Assembly (NCBI GenBank): GCA_913774715.1
Contig: CAJYHS010000145.1
Coordinates: forward strand, 1 to 45,192
Source of the DNA: an uncultured Siphonobacter sp.
GTDB taxonomy: Bacteria; Bacteroidota; Bacteroidia; Cytophagales; Spirosomataceae
DNA: 45,192 nucleotides
Direction of reading: 5' to 3'
Below are positions 25,920 through 33,399 of the stretch, piece after piece (the first letter of the stretch is position 1; each line of letters opens with the position of its first letter). The notes under the pieces are model-generated. The model was given only the letters and a program-made list of their open reading frames with translations. It had not been told where the DNA came from and did not search any database. The position numbers were made by a program, and so were the translations under genes.

Positions 25920-26322
25920 TATCTTACAAACGTAGGACTCTTACTCGTAAAGCCCAAACCCTAGTACGAATATTTTAGTGCCGGAATGGGGAAAGTATTT
26001 TCTTAAAATCAGGCGATTAAGAAGCGTAGTTTTCAGTTATCGGTTTTCTGTTTTCAGTTTAAATACTTGCTCAGGTATAGTCACTACTATTTAGAACTGC
26101 TATAAGGCGATAAGATAAACAGGGAAACGAAGAACAATCGAAAACTGAAAACAGCAAACGGAAAACTAACCTCATCTACTCAAATCAACTTTTCATCGAT
26201 GAATTATTGAAATGGGTCATAATACGTTTTAGCGGCCAGTAAACCTAACTCATACAGACTTATCAGAGAGGTCAATTCAGTACTATCACGAGCCTTCTAT
26301 TATGCACCACTGGTGTAAGACG
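25920..26322. other. Intergenic region with distant inverted repeat
   Basis: About 400 bases between divergent genes. CTGTTTTCAGTTT at 26048-26060 is exactly complementary to AAACTGAAAACAG at 26142-26154, and flanking AGTTTTC-type words extend the similarity imperfectly. No gene, and no cobalamin or other known riboswitch, is visible before the receptor gene. Confidence 0.5.
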
Positions 26323-29300
26323 ATGAAAACGACATCCTATCTCTACTTATTTATAACAAGTTTAAGTTTTACCACGGCTATGGCTCAGGAAGGAGCTATT
26401 TCAGGACGGGTAACTCAGCCTTCCAATAACCCCCTTCCCGCAGCCCAAGTAGTTCTTATACAGCCCGCAGACACGACGAAGCGACTGGCGAGCCAAACGG
26501 ATACTTCCGGAAAATTTCTGTTCAGAGGGCTGGAGTACGGTCCGGCTTATCGACTACGAGTGGCTAAAGCAGGCTTTCAGGCTAAAGAAGTAGAGGTAGC
26601 TCCACTGCGAGTGCCTACCGATGTCGGAGCGATTTCATTAGCCGGAGGCGGTGGTGCCATAGCAGATACGGTGAAGCCCGTTGCGGCTCCAGCGTCGGCT
26701 ATTCCTTCCAATACGACAGCGGCTCCGGTAACGGCGGTTCCTGCGACTGTACCCAATCAACCGGCAGTCACACCAACACCCTCCAATACGCCCGGTGTTC
26801 CGGTAACATCGGCTCCGGCGAATGTAGCTCGTCAAACGGCTCCGCGTGACACTACCCCTACGCCCGAAGCAGCCACCCCTCCGCCAACGGTACCTGCCCG
26901 CACCACTACCCCCGCAGCGGCTGGTCAGGGCATTGAGCTGAGAGGTCGGGTAATGGATAAAAATGATAACTCTTCGCTTTTTGGAGTAACGGTTTTGTTA
27001 ATCAACGCCCGCGATTCAACGCAACGCAGTGGTACAACTACAGATGCCGACGGGCGGTTTGCCTTTCCTAATCTGAGCCGTGGAGCGTATCGTCTCCGGC
27101 TATCTTACATCGGGTATAATACGGAACAGGTTCAGATCCGGCCTTTCAATAGCGTACAGGATTTAGGAACTTTACAGCTTTCGTCTAATTCCAAAAACCT
27201 GAAAGAAGTAACGGTAAAAGGGATGCAGGAACGCGTGGAGCAAAAAGCTGATACGCTGATTTACAACGCCGATGCCTATAAAGTAACCAAAGACGCGAAC
27301 GTCGAAGATTTAGTAACCAAAATGCCGGGTATTACCATCGAAAACGGTACGATCAAGGCTCAGGGTCAGGATGTGAAACGCGTATTAGTGGACGGTCGGG
27401 AGTTTTTTGGGGACGATGCTTCGCTGGCTTTAAAGAACTTACCATCTGAAGTTGTCGATAAAATTCAGGTCTTTGATCGGTTGAGCGACCAGTCGCAGTT
27501 TACGGGTTTTGACGATGGTAATGCAGAACGTACGATTAACATCACCACTCGAAATGGCAAAAACAACGGTCAGTTTGGGAAAGTATACGCTGGTTACGGA
27601 ACGGATAACCGCTATTCGGCGGGAGGAAATATTAACTTCTTCAGCGGTGCCCGCCGCATTTCGTTAATTGGCTTAAGTAATAACATTAACCAGCAGAATT
27701 TTGCCATGCAGGACTTACTCGGTGCTTTGGGTTCAGGCGGTGGTGGCGGTCGTCCCGGCGGTGGGGGTAATTTTGGAGGTAACCGTGGTGGCGGTGGAGG
27801 TAATCGTGGCGGCGGTGGAGGATTTGGTGGTAACTCCGCCGGAAACTTCCTGACGGGCCAGCAGGGCGGTATTACGTCTACGAATGCTCTGGGTTTGAAC
27901 TATACTGACAACTGGGGTAAAAAGATTAAAGTCACGGGTAGTTACTTCTTCAATCAGGCCCGCAATAATACGGAGAGTGTCTTACAACGGACGTATTTCT
28001 CAACGGCTAATAACGGTCAGATTTATGATCAGTCGAGCTTCTCCTCCAACAATAACCAGAACCATCGGGCTAATTTGCGAATGGAGTATCAGATTAGTCC
28101 CCGAAGCTCGCTGATCTGGACGCCGCGTATCAGTATTCAGAATAATAACAGCAATAGCACGGTGAGTGGGGTGAACACTGAAAGCGAAACCGGAGCAAAA
28201 TTAACCGAAACCAATACCAATACGTCGGCTCACAGCAACGGCTATAATTTCTCACAAAATCTGTTATATCGTTATCGTTTTGCCAAACCTGGCCGGACGA
28301 TTTCGATTGGTGTAGGAACCACGCTGAACACGAATAATCGTAACGGCTTCCAGTTTTCAGAAAACCGATATTATACCAATGATTCCCTCGCTACGATTAA
28401 TCAGCAATCGGAGACGAACACCAATAGTAACAACTGGTCGGCGAACGTGAACTATACCGAACCGCTTTCTAAATCGAGTCAGTTACAGTTCAGTTATAAC
28501 GGGTCGATCACCAATAGTAAGAGTAACAAAGAGACATTCGATTATAATGAACAAACGCAGTCGTACTCTAATCTGAACACGATTTTAAGTAACCGTTTCG
28601 ATAACCAGTACATGACCAATCGCGGCGGTGTTTCGTATCGCTTACGCACGGAGAAAGCGTTCTTAACGCTGGGTGGCGATTATCAGATGGCGGATTTATC
28701 GGGAAATCAATTATATCCACGGGAGTTTTCGGTGAATAAAACCTTCCAGAATTTCCTGCCCAATATTGACCTGAACTACAAGTTTACGCAAACAAAAAAC
28801 CTGCGTTTCAACTATCGTACCTCTACGAATGCTCCGTCGATTACGCAGTTACAAAACGTGTATGACATCACAAACCCCCTGTTTATTTCCAGCGGTAACC
28901 CGGATCTGAAACAGGAATACAGCAATACTTTCTCGCTACGGTATAATAGCACTAACGTGGCTAAATCGGTGAATTTCTTCGGTGGTTTGTTTGCGACGCT
29001 TACGCAGAATAATATTACCAATTCTACCTTCATTGCCACGCGGGATACCACACTTTCGCAGGGCGTTCTATTAACCCGTGGATCGCAGTATTCGCGTCCG
29101 GTGAACTTGCAGGGGTATCGCAGTGTGCGGGCTTTCATGAATTTGGGGTTACCGATTCAGTCCATCAAGAGTAACCTGAACCTGAACGGCGGTGTGAACT
29201 ATACCCGCACGCCCGGGCTGATTAACCAGGTAGAAAACCTCTCTAATAATTACGCTTTCAACGCTGGAACGGTGCTGAGCAGTAACATCAGCGAAAATCT

Positions 29301-29715
29301 GGATTTCTCGGTTTCTTATAGCGGAGCGTATAACATTGTCCGCTATTCCATTCAGCCCCAGCAGAATAGTAATTACTTTTCGCACACGGCCCGTTTCCGT
29401 TTGAATTGGGTATCTCACAAAGGTTTTACGATCAATCCTGATGTAACGAATACGCTTTACAGCGGTTTGGGGGCAGGGTATGATCGCAGCTTTACGCTTG
29501 TGAATCTGGGGGTTGGACAAAAGATCCTGAAAGATCAACGCGGCGAAATTCGATTGACAATTTTCGATTTACTGAAACAAAACAATAGCATCAGCCGAAA
29601 TATTACTGAAACCTATGTGGAAGATAATCGTACGCTGGTGCTGAGCCGTTATTTCATGATGACGTTTACGTATAACCTGCGGAATTTCAGAGGAAGTAAT
29701 ACTGCGAAGAATTAA
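26323..29715 (+). CDS. Outer-membrane beta-barrel protein (OMP_b-brl_3, TonB-dependent type)
   Basis: An 1130-aa outer-membrane protein. The ATG at 26323 gives a good signal peptide ending in TAMAQ; another ATG lies 7 codons upstream. Two carboxypeptidase-regulatory-like domains (EGAISGRVTQPSNNPLPAAQ and IELRGRVMDKNDNSSLFGVT) are separated by a linker of about 100 residues made almost only of Pro, Ala, Thr and Val. A plug-like domain follows (VLVDGREFFGDDASLALKNL), then a Gly-rich insert (about residues 468-510, GGGG and NRGG repeats) and a long barrel rich in N, S and T. Members are thought to act in export or uptake of peptides or other ligands; the substrate is unknown. Confidence 0.88.
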   Translation: MKTTSYLYLFITSLSFTTAMAQEGAISGRVTQPSNNPLPAAQVVLIQPADTTKRLASQTDTSGKFLFRGLEYGPAYRLRVAKAGFQAKEVEVAPLRVPTDVGAISLAGGGGAIADTVKPVAAPASAIPSNTTAAPVTAVPATVPNQPAVTPTPSNTPGVPVTSAPANVARQTAPRDTTPTPEAATPPPTVPARTTTPAAAGQGIELRGRVMDKNDNSSLFGVTVLLINARDSTQRSGTTTDADGRFAFPNLSRGAYRLRLSYIGYNTEQVQIRPFNSVQDLGTLQLSSNSKNLKEVTVKGMQERVEQKADTLIYNADAYKVTKDANVEDLVTKMPGITIENGTIKAQGQDVKRVLVDGREFFGDDASLALKNLPSEVVDKIQVFDRLSDQSQFTGFDDGNAERTINITTRNGKNNGQFGKVYAGYGTDNRYSAGGNINFFSGARRISLIGLSNNINQQNFAMQDLLGALGSGGGGGRPGGGGNFGGNRGGGGGNRGGGGGFGGNSAGNFLTGQQGGITSTNALGLNYTDNWGKKIKVTGSYFFNQARNNTESVLQRTYFSTANNGQIYDQSSFSSNNNQNHRANLRMEYQISPRSSLIWTPRISIQNNNSNSTVSGVNTESETGAKLTETNTNTSAHSNGYNFSQNLLYRYRFAKPGRTISIGVGTTLNTNNRNGFQFSENRYYTNDSLATINQQSETNTNSNNWSANVNYTEPLSKSSQLQFSYNGSITNSKSNKETFDYNEQTQSYSNLNTILSNRFDNQYMTNRGGVSYRLRTEKAFLTLGGDYQMADLSGNQLYPREFSVNKTFQNFLPNIDLNYKFTQTKNLRFNYRTSTNAPSITQLQNVYDITNPLFISSGNPDLKQEYSNTFSLRYNSTNVAKSVNFFGGLFATLTQNNITNSTFIATRDTTLSQGVLLTRGSQYSRPVNLQGYRSVRAFMNLGLPIQSIKSNLNLNGGVNYTRTPGLINQVENLSNNYAFNAGTVLSSNISENLDFSVSYSGAYNIVRYSIQPQQNSNYFSHTARFRLNWVSHKGFTINPDVTNTLYSGLGAGYDRSFTLVNLGVGQKILKDQRGEIRLTIFDLLKQNNSISRNITETYVEDNRTLVLSRYFMMTFTYNLRNFRGSNTAKN

Positions 29716-29735
29716 GGGCGTTGAGTCGTCATTAC

Positions 29736-29765
29736 AAAGGCCGCTAAAGAAATTTAGCGGCCTTT
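29736..29765 (+). terminator. Terminator after the barrel gene
   Basis: Perfect 13-bp arms (29736-29748 and 29753-29765, AAAGGCCGCTAAA), 4-nt loop and a T-run, 20 bases after the stop codon. Confidence 0.9.
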
Positions 29766-29777
29766 TTCGTTACTCTG

Positions 29778-29859
29778 GTAGAGACGCGACTTCATCGCGT
29801 CTGGGGTAGAGGCAGTTTTGTTACCTCCCAGCCAAGATGCCATAAATGGACGTCTCTAC
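29778..29859 (+). repeat. REP/MITE-like repeat, copy 1
   Basis: An 82-base element with GTAGAGACG at the left end and its complement CGTCTCTAC at the right. Inside are two small hairpins (AGACGCGA/TCGCGTCT, and the CCATAAATGG segment). Its left half and right 20 bases recur in inverted orientation at 44878-44976. It sits between the barrel terminator and the ECF sigma promoter and encodes no protein. Confidence 0.85.
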
Positions 29860-29898
29860 GGGCTGTTAGAAACAGAATTCATAAAATATCAACTTCTT

Positions 29899-29927
29899 TA
29901 AAGTAATTTCTCCCGGCCTTCGTCTTC
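29899..29927 (+). promoter_or_regulatory. Predicted ECF-type promoter P1 (sigma gene)
   Basis: TAAAGTAATT (29899-29908), 11 bases, then TCGTCTTC (29920-29927). The same two words with the same 11-base spacer occur at 30832-30860. CGTC-type -10 elements are characteristic of ECF sigma factors. The -10 ends 34 bases before the sigma ATG, so the sigma gene is probably autoregulated. Confidence 0.65.
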
Positions 29928-29961
29928 TCCTTTGTAACTGATTTTCCTGACTAACGCATTC

Positions 29962-30507
29962 ATGGCTGAAACTTCCACGCGAACTGTTCTTTCGACCGTC
30001 AAGCAATACGGTGGAAAACTGCTGGGGTTTATCCGTGGACAGGTTCGCAATGATGAAGATGCGGAGGATTTACTACAGGAAGTCTGGTATCAACTGAGTA
30101 AGGTGGTGAATCTGGATGAAATTGAGAGTATTAGTGGCTGGTTGTTTCAGGTGGCTCGTAATAAAATCACGGATTCATACCGGAAGAAGAAAGAAGAGCC
30201 ACTGACTATTTACGAAGATGATGAGGAAGACAGTCGCATTCGACAGGTGCTTATGGCCGAACCGCAAACGCCGGAAGATCAGTTTTTTAAGGATTTATTC
30301 TGGGAAGAATTAATGCGGGCTTTGAATGAACTGCCCGAAAAGCAGCGACAGGTGTTTATCAGAAATGAACTGGAAGACCAGACTTTACAGGAAATAGCCG
30401 ACGAAACGGGCGAAAATCTGAAAACGATCATTTCCCGAAAACGCTACGCCGTGCAGCACTTACGAAAACGACTGGAAACGCTTTACAACGAACTGAATCA
30501 ACTTTAA
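29962..30507 (+). CDS. ECF-type RNA polymerase sigma factor
   Basis: A 181-aa sigma-70 family protein with only region 2 (GFIRGQVRNDEDAEDLLQEVWYQL, about residues 17-90, including the -10 binding SGWLFQVARNKITDSYRKKK) and region 4 (ELPEKQRQVFIRNELEDQTLQEIADETGENLKTIISRKRYAVQHLR, about 120-170). It lacks region 1 and 3, as expected for ECF factors. It is preceded by a promoter that matches one further downstream in the same module. No gene with the look of a classical membrane anti-sigma factor (FecR or zinc-binding type) follows; the small membrane proteins downstream are candidates for that role. Confidence 0.93.
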   Translation: MAETSTRTVLSTVKQYGGKLLGFIRGQVRNDEDAEDLLQEVWYQLSKVVNLDEIESISGWLFQVARNKITDSYRKKKEEPLTIYEDDEEDSRIRQVLMAEPQTPEDQFFKDLFWEELMRALNELPEKQRQVFIRNELEDQTLQEIADETGENLKTIISRKRYAVQHLRKRLETLYNELNQL

Positions 30508-30510
30508 ATC

Positions 30511-30816
30511 ATGGGACGCCGACGCCTTTTCTTTCCCCTGTTTTTCATAGCCGCCTTTTTCGGACTTTCCTTTATGGTGCAGGTACTCTGGAATCACATT
30601 CTGGTAGAGGTGACGTCCGTGAAAGCCCTGACGTATCCACAGGCCATGGGAATTCTGGTATTATCTAAAATTTTGTTCGGGGGCTTCGGGTCGCGTCATC
30701 AGCGGCCTCCGTTTGGAGGGCCGCCGCATTGGCGGGAAAAATGGAAGAGCATGGATGAGGATGAAAAAGCCCGTTTTCGAAGCGAATGGAAGAGTCGGTT
30801 CGGGCGAAAAGAATAA
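30511..30816 (+). CDS. Small membrane protein of the ECF module (A)
   Basis: A 101-aa protein starting 3 bases after the sigma stop and surely co-transcribed with it. I do not recognise the family. It has an N-terminal transmembrane segment (LFFPLFFIAAFFGLSFMVQVLW), a second moderately hydrophobic stretch (YPQAMGILVLSKILFGGFG), and a charged tail HWREKWKSMDEDEKARFRSEWKSRFGRKE in which HWR and M-x-E-D-E...F..RFGR resemble the next protein. The tail probably faces the cytoplasm or periplasm as an interaction arm. As a membrane partner of the sigma gene it may sense or modulate envelope stress, but this is inference. Confidence 0.75.
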   Translation: MGRRRLFFPLFFIAAFFGLSFMVQVLWNHILVEVTSVKALTYPQAMGILVLSKILFGGFGSRHQRPPFGGPPHWREKWKSMDEDEKARFRSEWKSRFGRKE

Positions 30817-30831
30817 AAAAAGCAAGATTTC

Positions 30832-30860
30832 TAAAGTAATTGTTTCGCTGGCTCGTCTTC
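30832..30860 (+). promoter_or_regulatory. Predicted ECF-type promoter P2
   Basis: TAAAGTAATT (30832-30841), 11 bases, TCGTCTTC (30853-30860): the same 18 fixed bases and spacing as P1. The -10 ends 22 bases before the ATG at 30883, as expected for a promoter recognised by the sigma factor encoded just upstream. Confidence 0.65.
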
Positions 30861-30882
30861 CCTGTTGAAAACAAATGATACC

Positions 30883-31161
30883 ATGAACAATACCCTTTTA
30901 AAATCTATGCTGGCGGGAGCATTACTGGGAGGAGCTCTCTTCATTCTGCCTTTCTTTCTCCTGCGAATCGCCCTCTTTTTTCTGTTGATAGGAGCTATTT
31001 TCAGACTCTTTCGGGGGCCTCGTCAATGGAGACACCGGGGACACTGGAGAACTGATTTTACGGACCGGATTCGCCAGATGAGCGATGAAGAATACACCGA
31101 GTTTAAGCAACGCGGCTTTGGCCGTCACGGTTATCACCCTAATCCACAACCCAACGCATGA
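30883..31161 (+). CDS. Small membrane protein of the ECF module (B)
   Basis: A 92-aa protein (ATG at 30883 preferred over a TTG at 30865 because P2 lies just before it). The first half is hydrophobic, with two membrane helices (MLAGALLGGALFILPFFLLRIALFFLLIGAIF), and the second half is Arg/His-rich: RGPRQWRHRGHWR followed by a DRIRQMSDEEYTEFKQRGFGR helix and a HGYHPNPQPNA tail. The HWR / M-[SD]-x-E-E / F / FGR pattern resembles the tail of protein A. Function unknown; membership in the sigma module is supported by P2. Its stop overlaps the ATG of the next gene (ATGA). Confidence 0.72.
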   Translation: MNNTLLKSMLAGALLGGALFILPFFLLRIALFFLLIGAIFRLFRGPRQWRHRGHWRTDFTDRIRQMSDEEYTEFKQRGFGRHGYHPNPQPNA

Positions 31162-31340
31162 AACGTAACCTAAATCCCTGGATTGTTGCTGTAATGGCCA
31201 TCCTTACCTTCGGCGGCTTAACGGCCACTGTAGGTCACCACCGATTCGAATCTTTTCGGCAGCGGGGTATGTTTCAGGATACCTGTCATGAACGTCATTA
31301 TGGTCATCCCTCGCGGGGAGAGTTACCCCTAGATAAATAA
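31158..31340 (+). CDS. Small exported or membrane His-rich protein of the ECF module (C)
   Basis: A 60-aa protein translated by ATGA coupling from protein B. An N-terminal hydrophobic segment (WIVAVMAILTFGGLTATV) acts as signal or anchor and is followed by GHHRFESFRQRGMFQDTCHERHYGHPSRG, rich in His and Arg with one Cys. The His/Cys content could mean metal binding, but no known motif is present. It is the last gene before a strong terminator. Confidence 0.6.
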   Translation: MKRNLNPWIVAVMAILTFGGLTATVGHHRFESFRQRGMFQDTCHERHYGHPSRGELPLDK

Positions 31341-31373
31341 GTGCATTGAGTCTTTCGAAAGCCATGAAAATCA

Positions 31374-31404
31374 AACGGGGCTCTGCATGATGCAGAGCCC
31401 CGTT
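31374..31404. terminator. Terminator closing the ECF module
   Basis: Perfect 14-bp arms (31374-31387 and 31391-31404, AACGGGGCTCTGCA) with a 3-nt loop, 34 bases after the last small gene and facing the leftward RDD gene. Confidence 0.75.
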
Positions 31405-31464
31405 GTTATGTATTGTGTCGCCTTGGACGTTAGATATAAACCTAAATCAATAGCCGTGAAAAGT

Positions 31465-32208
31465 TTAATTTACGCCTTCCCGCACCGCCAGCACGGTATG
31501 ATCCTGAACGAACGTATTCAGGAAAACCCAGTCGTCTAAGTCGGTTTGAATACCCGTAACCTGCTTAACTCGTTCAGCGGTTTGGGCTAACAAATCGAAT
31601 GTGCGGTAATGTTGGGTTTTTAGAATCACTTTGCGGATGGTAATTATATCGCGGTCTGACAAGAGCAAGGCCTGAGGGAACGTAACTTCATAATCCAGGT
31701 ACTCGTTTTGAGCAGGCAGCAAATCATCCAGTTTTACCGGAGCACGAAGTTTTACCACTGCTGTCTTGGCTGCCCGGTCGCCGAGGCGTTGACCGCTGAA
31801 AATAGCCATGGTAACCAGTCCTACCATGCCTGAAAGAATCCAGACATCGACCAGGCGTAAAAGCCAGCGAAGCAGGTAATCGCTGATAGTGGTGGGTTGT
31901 CCATCTACCCGAACCACCCGAATACCCATTACTTTCTTGCCAATCGATTGCCCATTCATGAACATCTCCGATAGCAGACTGTAAAACATGAGTGGCAAAG
32001 CAATAAACAGAATATACAGACTGATGGTCAGGTTACTGTCCATGATATTGCCTCCAATTAGCTTTCCGATCAGTAAAGAACCCATTATTCCCCAGGCTCC
32101 CATGATGAGCAAATCAAGGAGTAAAGCCAGAATACGGTCACCGATACTGGCCGGAATAAATTCCAGGGTAACATTCTGATTAGTCTGAAAAGCAATCGTC
32201 GGATTCAT
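31465..32208 (-). CDS. RDD family membrane protein
   Basis: A 247-aa membrane protein. The ATG at 32208 (MNPTIAFQTNQNVTLEF) is chosen; the upstream extension to 32310 lacks conserved sequence. The RDD domain covers residues about 15-160: IPASIGDRILALLLDLLIMGAWG, a helix pair, then MFMNGQSIGKKVMGIRVVRVDG and RWLLRLVD. The C-terminal 80 residues form a soluble helical tail (NEYLDYEVTFPQALLLSDRD). It is divergent from the SpoIIM-like gene and belongs to the same functional cluster as in many Bacteroidota and Actinobacteria. Function of the cluster is not established; RDD proteins are sometimes linked to ion transport. Confidence 0.88.
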   Translation of the reverse strand: MNPTIAFQTNQNVTLEFIPASIGDRILALLLDLLIMGAWGIMGSLLIGKLIGGNIMDSNLTISLYILFIALPLMFYSLLSEMFMNGQSIGKKVMGIRVVRVDGQPTTISDYLLRWLLRLVDVWILSGMVGLVTMAIFSGQRLGDRAAKTAVVKLRAPVKLDDLLPAQNEYLDYEVTFPQALLLSDRDIITIRKVILKTQHYRTFDLLAQTAERVKQVTGIQTDLDDWVFLNTFVQDHTVLAVREGVN

Positions 32209-32424
32209 GGGAAAGCGTTTTGAGTTTAAGAGTAGGATTTTGAGTGATATGATTGAAATGAATGAAGAGAATTCTGGCTGATACTCGATGGGATCTACCA
32301 GAAACGCCATACATAAAACCCAAAACTCTAAACTATACGAAGAGCGAATTACGAAAAAGTTTTTGCTAATTTGGCTCGAAGGCCCAATACTTTACGTTTA
32401 TCAAAGGTCTTTCGCTGGATTCTT

Positions 32425-33375
32425 ATGCGGGAAGCAGTTTTTATCAAACAAAATACGGAAAAGTGGAAACAGTACGAAGAAGATCGTACCCAGAACCCCG
32501 ATGAGCTGGCGGAACAATTCATTGAGTTAACGGACGATCTGTCTTATGCCCGTACGTTCTACCCGGAGTCGCCAGTAACCCGGTACCTCAATACGCTGGC
32601 GACGCGGTTTCATCAAAAAATTTACGCCAATCGCAAGGAAAAGAGTAACCGGTTGTTCCGGTTCTGGGCTTACGAACTGCCCTTCCTGTTTTATAACTCC
32701 CAGCGGCAACTATTATATGCCTTTCTGTTTTTCTTTGCGGCGACGGTCTTAGGGACAGTTTCGAGTTTATACGACGAAAGTTTTGTTCGTTTGATTCTGG
32801 GTGATGGCTACGTAAATATGACCCTTGATAATATCCAGAAAGGGGATCCAATGGGCGTTTATAAGTCCCAACAGATGACGGTTTCGTTTCTGACCATTAC
32901 TATTAATAACATTCGGGTAGCCTTTGCCGCTTTTGTCTACGGAATAGTGCTGTCAGTGGGTACGGTATACGTATTATTTCAAAACGGAGTAATGCTCGGA
33001 GCTTTTTTTACCTTTCTGTTCCAGCAAGGCGTGATTCGGGATGCGTTGTTAACCGTCTGGATTCACGGAACACTGGAAATCTCCGCCATCATTATTGCGG
33101 GATGTGCCGGATTAACCATTGGAAACAGTATTCTTTTTCCGAAAACCTATTCCCGCTGGGAGTCTTTTCAGCGGGGGGCCCGGCAGGGCATGAAAATAGC
33201 CATTGGCCTGATGCCGATTTTCATTACGGCTGGCTTTCTTGAAGGCTTTGTCACTCGCCAGCCTTTGTATCCCATCGTCAGCATTCTGATTATACTTTTG
33301 TCGGCCTGCTTTATACTCTGGTATTTTGTCTGGTACCCCATTCAGCTGAACCGCAAGGCTCAGTTTAATCGATAA
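32425..33375 (+). CDS. Stage II sporulation protein M-like membrane protein (DUF95)
   Basis: A 316-aa integral membrane protein with a soluble N-terminal helical region (about 1-95, ATG at 32425: MREAVFIKQNTEKWKQYEED) and a membrane part of about five helices including the family segments INNIRVAFAAFVYGIVLSVGT, QNGVMLGAFFTFLF and WIHGTLEISAIIIAGCAGL. Not a sporulating organism, so the name only denotes the family. It begins a rightward operon with small gaps to the next genes and is divergent from the RDD gene. Confidence 0.88.
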   Translation: MREAVFIKQNTEKWKQYEEDRTQNPDELAEQFIELTDDLSYARTFYPESPVTRYLNTLATRFHQKIYANRKEKSNRLFRFWAYELPFLFYNSQRQLLYAFLFFFAATVLGTVSSLYDESFVRLILGDGYVNMTLDNIQKGDPMGVYKSQQMTVSFLTITINNIRVAFAAFVYGIVLSVGTVYVLFQNGVMLGAFFTFLFQQGVIRDALLTVWIHGTLEISAIIIAGCAGLTIGNSILFPKTYSRWESFQRGARQGMKIAIGLMPIFITAGFLEGFVTRQPLYPIVSILIILLSACFILWYFVWYPIQLNRKAQFNR

Positions 33376-33399
33376 TCTTCTACCTAATTACCCGCCTGA

